Positions 35,767 through 44,122 of a stretch of DNA of 64,000 nucleotides are shown one piece after another (position 1 is the first letter of the stretch; each line of letters opens with the position of its first letter). The DNA comes from Phycisphaerae bacterium (lineage in GTDB: Bacteria; Planctomycetota; Phycisphaerae; UBA1845; PWPN01). The stretch is from positions 1 through 64,000 of the forward strand of contig JAGNEZ010000023.1 of NCBI GenBank assembly GCA_018003015.1, read 5' to 3'. Made by a program: the position numbers and the translations under genes. The notes below the pieces were generated by a model. It had not been told where the DNA came from and searched no databases. It saw only the letters and a program-made list of their open reading frames with translations.

Positions 35767-36666
35767 ATGCGTCGGCGCGCAACACCGCGTCCGTCTCGCC
35801 CAGGGCTCTTCGGCGGATCGCGCGGCATCCAGTACGCGGGCGCTTTTACCCTCCTGGTCATCGCCCTGACCGGGAGCCGGTGCGACCGCTCAGACACGCC
35901 GGGCGACAAGCCCAGGCCACAGCCGCGGGCCGTCGGCGATCGGGCGCCATCCGCGACCAGCTCAGGGCCGGCCAAACCCCCAGATCGCCTGTCGAAACCC
36001 AACACCACGCTCCCGGGCATCACCATCCAGGCCCGAAACCGGGAGATCTTGCTGGACGGGCGAATCTGCATCGAGTCCGGCATTCTGGAGTACCTGGCGG
36101 TCAGTCGAGGCGGCAAAACCTACGAAAGCCTCTTCGAGCTGGACTGCCAACCTCGCCATCTGCACGCTGGCTTGCTGATCGCCGGCTACACCGCCGGCAC
36201 GCTGGCACCCGAGTTCCAGGGCGACTTCGCGCCCCAGGCAACAGCCAGCCGGCCGGAGGGGGCCCCGACCATCCCGGCACCCCCCGATGGCCCGCTCGGC
36301 AAGGGCGGCAATCCACCCTCCTATCTCGCGATCGAGGTTGAACTCAAACAGGCCGACGGATCCTGGCAGCGGCAGCCCCTGGAGAACCTCCTCGTCAACC
36401 GAAGTACCGGCAAGCCGCCCGGGCGGCTTCGCTGGGCGTTCACCGGCTCGTTCTTCCGCCGCAACGAGGACACCGGCGAGGAGTACTTCATCGCTGACGT
36501 CGAGAAATCGCTTGCGGCCTTGTGGTTCGATCCCACCGCCCTGATCAACCTGGCCGCCGATATGGGTAATCCCTACCGCAGCGACGACGGCGGACTGGAG
36601 GTCGCCAAGACAGACCATTTGCTTCAGGGAACACCTGTTCGCCTCGTGCTCCGCCCCGCGAAGTAA
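35767..36666 (+). CDS. YdjY-like secreted protein
   Basis: This 299-residue protein starts with AAGGAG upstream. The N-terminus has a hydrophobic signal segment (GAFTLLVIALTGSRC). The Cys is preceded by Arg, so it is a poor lipobox. A Pro/Ala-rich linker leads to a YdjY-like domain: ILLDGRICIESGILEYLAV, GKTYESLFELDCQPRHLHAGLLIAGY, then beta-rich WQRQPLENLLV, GSFFRRNEDTGEEYFIAD and ALINL. Its biochemical role is unknown. It follows the TPR gene by 36 bases and is likely its operon partner. Confidence 0.7.
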   Translation: MRRRATPRPSRPGLFGGSRGIQYAGAFTLLVIALTGSRCDRSDTPGDKPRPQPRAVGDRAPSATSSGPAKPPDRLSKPNTTLPGITIQARNREILLDGRICIESGILEYLAVSRGGKTYESLFELDCQPRHLHAGLLIAGYTAGTLAPEFQGDFAPQATASRPEGAPTIPAPPDGPLGKGGNPPSYLAIEVELKQADGSWQRQPLENLLVNRSTGKPPGRLRWAFTGSFFRRNEDTGEEYFIADVEKSLAALWFDPTALINLAADMGNPYRSDDGGLEVAKTDHLLQGTPVRLVLRPAK

Positions 36667-36858
36667 CCTCTCCCACAGCCCAGGACGTGTCCGCGCGACG
36701 ATCGAGGCACCCCATCCGGTCGGCAAAGATCAGGCAAGGACACTCCGACGGCCAAACACCCCACCGGTGTCCGCTGACGCACCCTGTCTCAGGGATGCGG
36801 CAGCTCCATCTTCGCGTTCGCGGGATACAGGGGCAACAGAGTCTCCAATCACTCGGAC

Positions 36859-36887
36859 TTGGACTCATTCGATGATGCCGTTAGGAT
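36859..36887 (+). promoter_or_regulatory. Sigma70-like promoter upstream of lipoprotein gene
   Basis: TTGGAC (36859-36864), 17-base spacer, TAGGAT (36882-36887). The predicted transcript starts about 85 bases before the GTG at 36978. Otherwise the gap 36667-36977 shows no gene. Confidence 0.4.
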
Positions 36888-36977
36888 GCCACTCGCGTGC
36901 CGGCTCGGACGGCGGCGTGGGCCGAGTCAGATTTCGGTTCCAGGTTCGAGCATGTTGAACACGAGGAGTGCGATCAA

Positions 36978-38387
36978 GTGCGTCATCAGCCTGCTGTATC
37001 CATGATTCCGATGGCTTTGGCTTCACTGATTGGCGGATGTCTCCCCACCGGCCTTCCTGATCCGCCTGCCCCCCCGGGCGGACTGGAATCAGACGACTTC
37101 ATGCTCGTCAGCCAGGGAGGCTTCGACTGGCTGGACGACTTCTTCGACAAGAACGACTATGCCTGGGGAATGGAGTCGTTCAAAGGCGACGAACAGAGCA
37201 CAGGGTACATCTACGTGGCAACAGGAAATGCCATGGTGTCGTTGATGTCCCAGGGTATGGGTGCAATGGTGGGAGGCGCGGCCCTGGGCGAGATCACTGC
37301 CCGGCCGCCGGAAATGCGACGATATCGCCCGGATCTCGGCCAGAAGGTATGGGAACGGGTGCTTGACTACCGGAACATCGAGAACGACCCGGACTTCGAG
37401 ACCATCGGGTTCCGACACATGAAGGTCTATCGAGCCCGCAGCAATGGGGCAAACTACCTTTATGCCGCCACCTTCGGCAAGAACGCCACACTCTGGCGAT
37501 CACGCACCGGCGATCCGATGAACTGGGAGTTGACCTGGCAATCGGGTGAGATGGGCTCGGTCCGCATGATGGCTGAGCACAACGGCCTTCTCTACCTGGC
37601 CCTGGCCAACGATACACCGGTCGCCGGCCGGATCGGCAAGATCTGGGCAACCGACGGCCAGCAGTTCTGGTCGGTGATTGAAGACGGCTTCGGTAACCCC
37701 AACAACGTCGGCATCATGAGCCTGATCTCCTACAACGGCTGGCTCTACGCCGGAACGATGAACACCACCGAGGGGTATCAGGTCTGGAAGTTGGAGGGCC
37801 CCGAGGGTAGCACCGGACCGAACCTGGTTGTCGACCACGGCGGCTCGTCTCCATCCAACGAGTCGGCCGTCACTCCGTGCATATTCCAGGACCGGCTCTA
37901 CTGGGGAGCAATGATCTACATGCTCAACATGCTGGATTTCAAGGGAGCCGACATCATACGGATCAACGCCGATGATACTTGGGAAACCGTCGTAGGCACG
38001 AACTCCATCTCCAGTTACGGACCCGGCTTCGGTCACTGGCCGAATACATACGTCTGGTCCATGACCGTCTACGATGGATGGCTCTACGCTGGCACCTACG
38101 ATATGGCCAGTTCACTCACCCACATGATCCCGTCCCTCACCCTTGCGAATCTGCCGGGGCGCCTGACCTCTCGTCCACCCAACCTCCTCGACTTCCTCCT
38201 CCAATCCGGCGCGGACCTGTACAAGACCCAAAATGGGATAACCTGGTATCCGGTCACGCTCAACGGCCTGAACAACGGCGAGAACTACGGCTTTCGCACG
38301 CTGCTGGCGGCCGATGACGGGCTCTACGTCGGAACCGCCAACCCATTCACTGGGCTACAGATCTGGAAGGGGACGGTCCCAGAGTGA
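36978..38387 (+). CDS. Predicted lipoprotein with beta-propeller-like repeats
   Basis: This 469-residue protein starts at GTG 36978, chosen because GAGGAG lies nine bases upstream and the resulting N-terminus (MRHQPAVSMIPMALASLIGGC) is a proper lipoprotein signal with the lipobox IGGC. The body has repeated blade-like units: YIYVATGNAMV, YLYAATFGKNATLWRS, LLYLALANDTP, WLYAGTMNTTEGYQVWKL, WLYAGTYDMASS and GLYVGTANPFTGLQIWKG. These suggest a six- or seven-bladed propeller. No active site is recognised. It converges on the HprK-like gene of the peptide locus but is probably independent of it. Confidence 0.65.
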   Translation: MRHQPAVSMIPMALASLIGGCLPTGLPDPPAPPGGLESDDFMLVSQGGFDWLDDFFDKNDYAWGMESFKGDEQSTGYIYVATGNAMVSLMSQGMGAMVGGAALGEITARPPEMRRYRPDLGQKVWERVLDYRNIENDPDFETIGFRHMKVYRARSNGANYLYAATFGKNATLWRSRTGDPMNWELTWQSGEMGSVRMMAEHNGLLYLALANDTPVAGRIGKIWATDGQQFWSVIEDGFGNPNNVGIMSLISYNGWLYAGTMNTTEGYQVWKLEGPEGSTGPNLVVDHGGSSPSNESAVTPCIFQDRLYWGAMIYMLNMLDFKGADIIRINADDTWETVVGTNSISSYGPGFGHWPNTYVWSMTVYDGWLYAGTYDMASSLTHMIPSLTLANLPGRLTSRPPNLLDFLLQSGADLYKTQNGITWYPVTLNGLNNGENYGFRTLLAADDGLYVGTANPFTGLQIWKGTVPE

Positions 38388-38427
38388 GAACAAGGTGACG
38401 AGCCTCAGGCAGAGACCTGCGGATGAA

Positions 38428-39330
38428 TCAGGCGTCGATCAGATGCTCCAGTTCGTCGCAGGTTGCATGGATGGGACCCGAATCGAGAGCGTAGCATCGA
38501 GCACCACGAGCCAGGTCCGACAGGATCGACGCCGCGCGCGCCCCGTGGACATTGCGATTCAGGGCATGGCGGGCAAGCTCAAAAGCGGCTTGAGCCCTCG
38601 AAATGGGATAGAGCCGCGGCCGGGCGTTCTCCGCATATCGGGGAAACACGATCAATCGCACCGCGCAGGCTTTGGCTGCCACCGCTCTGCCGCCGGCGAG
38701 GGGATTCACATAGCCGACCTCACCCTTCAATGCCTTGACGTAGTGCCGCCGCCGCCAAACAGGCAACCCCAGCCGCTCCATCACTGGAAACGAACCATTC
38801 TTGACACACAAGGCTTTCGGAAACGGATGGATCCGCAAATCGTCCGGGGCAATCAGTGCAAATTCATCGCTAAGGTACTGCCAGCCACGGGCCAGCAAGC
38901 CGGCCGCCAGCGTCGTCTTGCCGAAGCCGGACTCGGCCGCCATGATGAGACCGTGGCCACCTCGAGCCAGCGCCGCAGCGTGGATCTGCAGGTACTCCGG
39001 CCGGGTCGCGATGACGCGCCAGTTGATGCCCCACTCGACGTAGGGCAGTACCTCGTTGGTCTGACGCGTGGTCCAGAGTCCGTGGCCGTCGCCGGAAATC
39101 GCGTACTCGCGTCGGGCCAGGAGTGAGCGCCGGCGGGCCTCAACGGTAATGCTCACCTCGCGACGACGGGGCTCGGCGGGCCGCCGGCACGCGGCATCCG
39201 AGTAGATCGATGCGAGATCATCGAGCACGTCGGGCAGATCGCTCCTCACCGTCACGTCAACCACACCGATCCGCAGGTCAACACGATCGCGGGCCACGCG
39301 CGCCGAGATGGCATCCCCGCAAGCGATCAT
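38428..39330 (-). CDS. HprK-like kinase of a peptide-modification locus
   Basis: This 300-residue protein resembles the HPr-kinase-related proteins that occur with PqqD-like and nucleotidyltransferase genes (often called the HPr-rel-A arrangement). The P-loop is AAESGFGKTT (131-140), followed by a Walker-B-like YLSDEFALI and a KALKGEVGYVNPL segment. The N-terminal 110 residues form the usual accessory domain, with WGINWRV and YLQIHAAAL before the P-loop. True HPr has not been seen; the substrate may be a peptide or small molecule. The start overlaps the PqqD stop by ATGA. It is the last gene of the five-gene unit. Confidence 0.8.
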   Translation of the reverse strand: MIACGDAISARVARDRVDLRIGVVDVTVRSDLPDVLDDLASIYSDAACRRPAEPRRREVSITVEARRRSLLARREYAISGDGHGLWTTRQTNEVLPYVEWGINWRVIATRPEYLQIHAAALARGGHGLIMAAESGFGKTTLAAGLLARGWQYLSDEFALIAPDDLRIHPFPKALCVKNGSFPVMERLGLPVWRRRHYVKALKGEVGYVNPLAGGRAVAAKACAVRLIVFPRYAENARPRLYPISRAQAAFELARHALNRNVHGARAASILSDLARGARCYALDSGPIHATCDELEHLIDA

Positions 39331-39641
39331 GCCTTGAGTGCCTCGAACAGACCGGCCTCAGCCAGAAGGACGAGCATCTGCTCCACGTGATCGAGGGCCG
39401 TGTCCGCATCGATCTGGTAGGTCGCGGTCATGCTCTCGGCGATCTGTCGCGTTGAGGTCCGGCCGTCGCACTGTCTCCAGATGGCCAAAGCAGTCTGGTT
39501 CAGACGATGGGTATGCCCGCTGGCGGGATCGGAGAGCAGGGCCTCGCCGTCGAGCTCCTCGACCAGCACGTCCGCTCGCCTGGCAGGAGCAACGACCTCG
39601 GTGGCACACGAAACCCAGGAAGGGGGCTGCATTTCGTACAC
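39327..39641 (-). CDS. PqqD-like peptide chaperone
   Basis: This protein of about 104 residues belongs to the PqqD fold: VEELDGEALLSDPASGHTHRLNQTALAIWRQCDGRTSTRQIAESM, with the conserved LNxTAxxIWxxCDG core. PqqD-like proteins bind leader peptides of ribosomally made, modified peptides. GTG at 39641 is preferred because GGAGG lies seven bases upstream; GTG 39647 would overlap the preceding stop. It sits between the oxidoreductase and kinase genes. The neighbouring 112-residue peptide is the obvious candidate client. Confidence 0.85.
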   Translation of the reverse strand: MYEMQPPSWVSCATEVVAPARRADVLVEELDGEALLSDPASGHTHRLNQTALAIWRQCDGRTSTRQIAESMTATYQIDADTALDHVEQMLVLLAEAGLFEALKA

Positions 39642-39643
39642 GG

Positions 39644-41002
39644 TCACTCCTCCGTCGAATCAAGCGACATGACCACGGACAGATCCGGTGTGGCCGACCG
39701 CAGGACATGCTGCATACCCGACGGACCTACCCATGCTTCCGCCATCGCTTGCCAGAATGTCGGCCCTCCAAAAACCAGATTCACCGGCCGGCCGTTCAGG
39801 AACAGGGTCGGCGTGCCGACCACGCCGGCCCGCTTGCCGGCTTCGATGTCCTCGCTGATCACTTGCCGAACGGCGGGGCTGTCCATGTCCGCCACCAGGC
39901 GATCGGCATCAAGGCCCAGTTGACCGGCAAGGCGGCGATACAGGTCCACGCCAAGCCGATCCACGTTGGCGTGCAGCAGTTCGTGCATCCGCCAGAAGGT
40001 CCCGTCGCCACCCTGAAGACGAGCCGCCTCCGCCGCTTGGGCTGCTTCGCACGCCTTGGCGTGAAACTCGGAGACAACGTTCGGATTGCAGGTTTGGCAC
40101 AACGGATACTGGCGCACGATGACATCCAGACGACCGTCGAACGCCCGGATCGCCTGCTGGATAGACGCCGAACTCACCCAAGCACACTTGGGACACTGGT
40201 AGTCGTTGAAGACGACCAGCTGAGCACGCCCGCCCCGCGCCGGCTGGCGTTGACGCCCAGGGATGTCCACCGGGTCCTTTGCGAAGTGCTCGCGCCGCAG
40301 GAACGCGGGGTCCTCCCGCATGGACTTGACGACCTGCTTGAACGGAAGCACCTTCCGCAGATGGTCATGCATCGCCAGCTGGTCGGACCGATAGACCCAC
40401 AGGCCGCCGAGCAGCACGAGCGACACCGCCACAGCCCCAACCGCCTCACGATGGGTCACCGGCGCCCAGACCGCAGCACCACAGCTCAAACGCCAAATGC
40501 ACAGAACCATGGCCAGGTTCACGATGTGCGTCGCCAGGCACCACACACACCAGGGAGCCTGCCCCACCACCATCAGCCCGACGAGAAACACCGAAGCCAG
40601 ACCACCGGCCCCGGCCGCCGCGAGAGGAATATACCTCCAAGGATAACTCGCCTCCCGTGGACCGCCAACCAGCCCGAACCACACAACCATCGAAACGAAG
40701 TAGGCCAGCCCCAGGAACGCCACCGGCACACGAGCCGGCCGGATCACCAGACCCTGGTATCGCGAAGGGCGAGGAACAGGCACCGCTATCTCCGACCAGC
40801 CGCCTTTGGTCGACTCAGCACACCCGAAGCCGGCCTTCTCGGCCACGTGGCAGACGGTAAAGAAAAAGCTCGTTCGCCCTCCTGAATCCGCCCACACACC
40901 GGCATGCTGCTTCACCAGCTGCCCGCTGATCCAGGCACCAGTCATGCCCAGCGCGAGCACTACCGCAAGCAGCAATCCTGGATAGAGCCGAGTCTTCGAC
41001 AT
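39644..41002 (-). CDS. VKOR-DsbA fusion thiol oxidase
   Basis: This 452-residue protein fuses a vitamin-K-epoxide-reductase domain to a thioredoxin-fold DsbA domain. The VKOR part (1-205) has a loop Cys pair Cys51/Cys61 followed by GWSEIAVPVP and the active-site PWCVWCLATH (Cys152/Cys155) within four to five membrane helices. The DsbA part has FNDYQCPKCAWV (Cys270/Cys273), a thiol-rich insert (RQYPLCQTCN) and the cis-Pro loop VGTPTLFLNG. It should make disulfides in exported proteins using quinone. Start at ATG 41002 (MSKTRLYPG) is inferred from the first membrane helix. It lies 23 bases after the Cys-rich peptide gene. Confidence 0.9.
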   Translation of the reverse strand: MSKTRLYPGLLLAVVLALGMTGAWISGQLVKQHAGVWADSGGRTSFFFTVCHVAEKAGFGCAESTKGGWSEIAVPVPRPSRYQGLVIRPARVPVAFLGLAYFVSMVVWFGLVGGPREASYPWRYIPLAAAGAGGLASVFLVGLMVVGQAPWCVWCLATHIVNLAMVLCIWRLSCGAAVWAPVTHREAVGAVAVSLVLLGGLWVYRSDQLAMHDHLRKVLPFKQVVKSMREDPAFLRREHFAKDPVDIPGRQRQPARGGRAQLVVFNDYQCPKCAWVSSASIQQAIRAFDGRLDVIVRQYPLCQTCNPNVVSEFHAKACEAAQAAEAARLQGGDGTFWRMHELLHANVDRLGVDLYRRLAGQLGLDADRLVADMDSPAVRQVISEDIEAGKRAGVVGTPTLFLNGRPVNLVFGGPTFWQAMAEAWVGPSGMQHVLRSATPDLSVVMSLDSTEE

Positions 41003-41025
41003 ACCCAACACGCGCTCCACCTCGT

Positions 41026-41364
41026 TCAGTAGTTCTCGCACAACATGGTCGTCTCGCTGCACCGCAAGGGATTGTTGTTCATGTCCACGGGGCAGCAGTC
41101 CTTCTGCGTTCCATCCGTCGCACACGGCGAACCCACCGTATGCTGTAGAGCCGAGCCGCAGACGAAACCCGACGCCATCGCTTGCTGGGCGGTGAGCGTC
41201 AGGATCCCCGGGGTGATGTACAGCGTCTTCCTGCCTGCCCCTCCGAGAAAACCCCGGCGGGTCGTCAGGCCTTCCCCGTGCGCCTGAGGCTCCGTCGACG
41301 GCGACTGGATCGCTTCCACGGATGCCTTGGCTTCGCCGTCCGGCGTTGTTTCACATTGGCTCAA
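41026..41364 (-). CDS. Small Cys-rich peptide with Tat-like leader, candidate precursor
   Basis: This 112-residue protein starts at TTG 41364, supported by GAGGAG eight bases upstream. Residues 1-33 are polar. TTRRGFLGG (Arg36-Arg37) matches a twin-arginine motif, a weakly hydrophobic stretch (LYITPGILTLTAQQAMA) ends in an AMA cleavage site at 62-64, and the tail 65-112 holds six Cys (69, 81, 90, 91, 102, 109), enough for three disulfides. The tail has no close family that I recognise. Genes on either side encode a nucleotidyltransferase-SET protein, a VKOR-DsbA oxidase, PqqD and a kinase. It is thus the likely substrate of the set. Whether the leader is exported intact or cleaved by modification enzymes is unknown. 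Confidence 0.7.
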   Translation of the reverse strand: MSQCETTPDGEAKASVEAIQSPSTEPQAHGEGLTTRRGFLGGAGRKTLYITPGILTLTAQQAMASGFVCGSALQHTVGSPCATDGTQKDCCPVDMNNNPLRCSETTMLCENY

Positions 41365-41437
41365 ATCGGCTTCTCCTCAACTTGCCTGCTTCCCATTACC
41401 ACCAGGTCGGTCCGTTGCGCGGACACCGGGCCGCTGA

Positions 41438-42742
41438 TCAGGCCACGCCTGCCTGGACACCTCCCGGCGGCTTCCGGCAGGAACACGCGTCCGGACCGTA
41501 GTCGATGGTAATCTCCTGGCCGGCGACGATCGGCTTCAGAGCAACCAGATCGAAGCCGTCGAGCTTCGCATTTGGTCGACAGGAGTGATTCAGGAACCTC
41601 AGCTTGCCTGTGACCTCGTAGTACCGCCGGCAATCTCCCTGTTTCTCCTGTCGCCCAACGTAGGGCCCCTTCTTCTCCGCCGGCTGCCCATGATAGCGGG
41701 TGATGATCTTCCCGGCAGCGATGTCTCGAACCGCGAAGACACCCGTGCCGTGAATCGCGCTCTTCCCGGTGCGAATTCCCGAAAAGCGATACCAGACCGG
41801 AACAACCCTGCGAAGCATCGGCCACAGCATCCGCAAGCCATGGGCACAGGGAAGCCACAACCGGTGGTGCCGCCCGTACCAGCCCTCCATGTGCGCGGCG
41901 TCGGGAAACACGACCGCACGAAGGTAAGCCAGCAAAAACCGTAACCCCGGGGTACACAGAGCGTCCACCACGACATGGCTCACCGGATGGCACATGTCCC
42001 GCGGAGCCTGCCACAGAACCAACCGGCCGCGCCAACCCACGTGCACACGGTCAAGCTGACGGAGCACCTGCGGAGGACAAAGCGGACCCGATTCCGCCTC
42101 GATGCGGCGGAGGGCACGACGAAGCGGCAAAACGAGATCCCACGCTCGAGCGGTCGCCACGACTCGGTCCCAGTCGATGCTCGATTCAAAGGCCTCCACG
42201 AACCGCCCGACGTCCATCCGCCATTGCGGTCGAGAATCACCATGAACCTCAGCATGAACCGCCAAGTGAATCAACATGTCGCCGGCTTCGGGCACAAGCA
42301 CGGTTGATCGGCCGATGGGAACCGCAACCGCGCGTTCCCAAAAGGCCGCGTCGGGCACGGTGTGCGAATACCGAAGCGGACGGAAGGGCCGGACGTGCAG
42401 GTCGATCTTCACCGGGCAGATCCGGCCATAGCTGTAGGCCATTTCATAGTGAAAACGAGGAAAGAAGTCCTCGCGAACCAGTTCCTCCCCACGAAGACAG
42501 CCGGCCTCGATCAACAACGCCTGAGCCCTCGCAACATCCCGCGGGCGCACCAGCAAATCCAGATCGTCCATCGGCCGCTCGTCCGGCCGACGGTACAACA
42601 GGAGCTGCAGGGCGCCTCCCTTCAGCACGATCAGCGGCACCCCGGCCTCGTTGAACCGGGCGGCAAGCCGCTCCAAAACGTGCATCAATCGGACATTGCG
42701 CAAGGTCGTGACCATGTACCGATAACCAGAATCCTTACTCAT
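41438..42742 (-). CDS. Nucleotidyltransferase-SET domain fusion protein
   Basis: This 434-residue protein joins two enzyme domains. The N-terminal 300 residues are an NTP_transf_5-like nucleotidyltransferase: VPLIVLKGGALQLLLY (36-50) and DERPMDDLDLLVRP with the acidic D-x-D at 60-62, then KIDLHVRP and LVPEAGDMLIHLAVHAEVH. From about 318 a SET methyltransferase domain follows: HGTGVFAVRDIAAGKI, RFLNHSCRPNA (NHSC at 385-388), AGQEITIDYGPDACSC. These match the SAM-binding GxG, NHSCxPN and ExTxDY motifs plus a short post-SET Cys pair. SET enzymes methylate protein lysines. It is the first gene of the peptide locus, 73 bases before the Cys-rich peptide gene. Confidence 0.85.
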   Translation of the reverse strand: MSKDSGYRYMVTTLRNVRLMHVLERLAARFNEAGVPLIVLKGGALQLLLYRRPDERPMDDLDLLVRPRDVARAQALLIEAGCLRGEELVREDFFPRFHYEMAYSYGRICPVKIDLHVRPFRPLRYSHTVPDAAFWERAVAVPIGRSTVLVPEAGDMLIHLAVHAEVHGDSRPQWRMDVGRFVEAFESSIDWDRVVATARAWDLVLPLRRALRRIEAESGPLCPPQVLRQLDRVHVGWRGRLVLWQAPRDMCHPVSHVVVDALCTPGLRFLLAYLRAVVFPDAAHMEGWYGRHHRLWLPCAHGLRMLWPMLRRVVPVWYRFSGIRTGKSAIHGTGVFAVRDIAAGKIITRYHGQPAEKKGPYVGRQEKQGDCRRYYEVTGKLRFLNHSCRPNAKLDGFDLVALKPIVAGQEITIDYGPDACSCRKPPGGVQAGVA

Positions 42743-42852
42743 ATGATCGGACGTTGGCGGAGAAACTTGAGTTGCCCGGCGCCGGCAGCGGACGAAAGAC
42801 GGAGGACCGATAATCGGCGGCCTCCCAGGATCCCAGGCTGGGGAAGCGCTCC

Positions 42853-43914
42853 TTACGCTTCCATGTCAAACACGACCTTGAGGCCGATCCGCTCGCTCGC
42901 CACGCGGAATGCTCCCTCATGATCGGCTAGGCCGAAGCGGGCGGTGATCAGCGGCGAGGGATCGACGTAACCCGCGGCTACGAGCGACAAGGCCTCGGCA
43001 AAATCGCAGCGACGCGATTCCGAGGCCCCAAAGACCCGGATCTGCTTGTAGTGAATCATGTTCGGATCGATCATCGATGCCGAACCGACCGGGTATCCCG
43101 AGAACAAGCTCAAACGGCCGCAAGGACGCAGGGCTTTCAGGGCGATTGGGACGAGTTCCGGCACATCCACCGCGAGGATCACGGCATCGAACGCATTGCT
43201 GCCATCAAACTCACTCGGCAGAATGACCTTCTCCGCACCCAACGAGCCAGCCAAACGCCGCCGATGCTCCAGCGGTTCGATCATCGTGACCCTGACGCCT
43301 GGAACGCGAGCCCGTGCCAGCAACATATGCAGCATCCCGATGGGCCCGGCCCCAAAGATCGCCAGCGACAAGGGCCTTCCAGCCGGGTTAGACCCACCAT
43401 CCCCGAGTCCCATTTCATGCTGGCCGTTCAGACAGCAACCCATCGGCTCGAGCATCGGGGCCACGTCCAGCTCAATGCTCTCGGGCAGCTTGAACAGGTT
43501 GCCGCGGCGAATCGCCTGGGCGGGGATGAGCAGATAATCGGCGAACGAGCCGTCGGTGTGATACCCAATCGTCCGCCGTGACGCGCACAGGTTCTCATGG
43601 TTGGCATGACAGAACTCGCACTCGCCGCAAGACACGACGACGCAGATGGCCACCCGCTCGCCCCGTGCATAACCCGTCACGCCCGGCCCCACGACCGCGA
43701 TCGTCCCCGCCGCCTCATGACCAATCGGGCAACCGATCCGAACATCGCGAGCCTTCGTACCGCGAACGATCCTGATATCGGTACCACAAATGGCCGTCCA
43801 GCAAACCCGAACCAGAACCTCGCCTTCCCCCGGTACGGGGCGGGGAAGCCGGCTGAGAACCTGACGCCCAGGAGCCTCGAAAACCAGAGCACGCATCGTG
43901 GACATGGTTGACAT
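42853..43914 (-). CDS. Zinc-dependent alcohol dehydrogenase family protein
   Basis: This protein of about 353 residues is a medium-chain dehydrogenase of the sorbitol/threonine dehydrogenase type. It has the catalytic-zinc segment CWTAICGTD and IGHEAAGTI, a structural-zinc Cys set (SCGECEFCHANHENLC) and a Rossmann motif AIFGAGPIGMLHMLLA. NAD(P)-dependent oxidation of a polyol or threonine is likely; the substrate is open. Three in-frame ATGs (43914, 43905, 43896) are possible. It is upstream of the nucleotidyltransferase-SET gene by 110 bases on the same strand without a clear terminator. Membership of that operon is possible but not shown. Confidence 0.88.
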   Translation of the reverse strand: MSTMSTMRALVFEAPGRQVLSRLPRPVPGEGEVLVRVCWTAICGTDIRIVRGTKARDVRIGCPIGHEAAGTIAVVGPGVTGYARGERVAICVVVSCGECEFCHANHENLCASRRTIGYHTDGSFADYLLIPAQAIRRGNLFKLPESIELDVAPMLEPMGCCLNGQHEMGLGDGGSNPAGRPLSLAIFGAGPIGMLHMLLARARVPGVRVTMIEPLEHRRRLAGSLGAEKVILPSEFDGSNAFDAVILAVDVPELVPIALKALRPCGRLSLFSGYPVGSASMIDPNMIHYKQIRVFGASESRRCDFAEALSLVAAGYVDPSPLITARFGLADHEGAFRVASERIGLKVVFDMEA

Positions 43915-44122
43915 ACCCGCATGGTAGCCGCCCGGTCCCGGCAGAGGCAACCAGGGGGCGACAAGCCCGGGAACGACCCACCAGCGGTTGCTTTCCCCGG
44001 GGCATCAGGCCCAGCCCGAATCCTCTCCCCTCACCGACAGGCGATCCGAAAACACCATCCCGTTGATATTCCGAGGTTTCACGCCCTCTTGCGCCTCGCC
44101 CGCTTTTGGCCAGGGAACCGCG

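Noticed and set aside
39338-40885. A 515-codon plus-strand open frame across the peptide locus
   Set aside because: It is antisense to VKOR-DsbA and PqqD and is very Arg/Pro/His rich, as expected from a GC-rich shadow.
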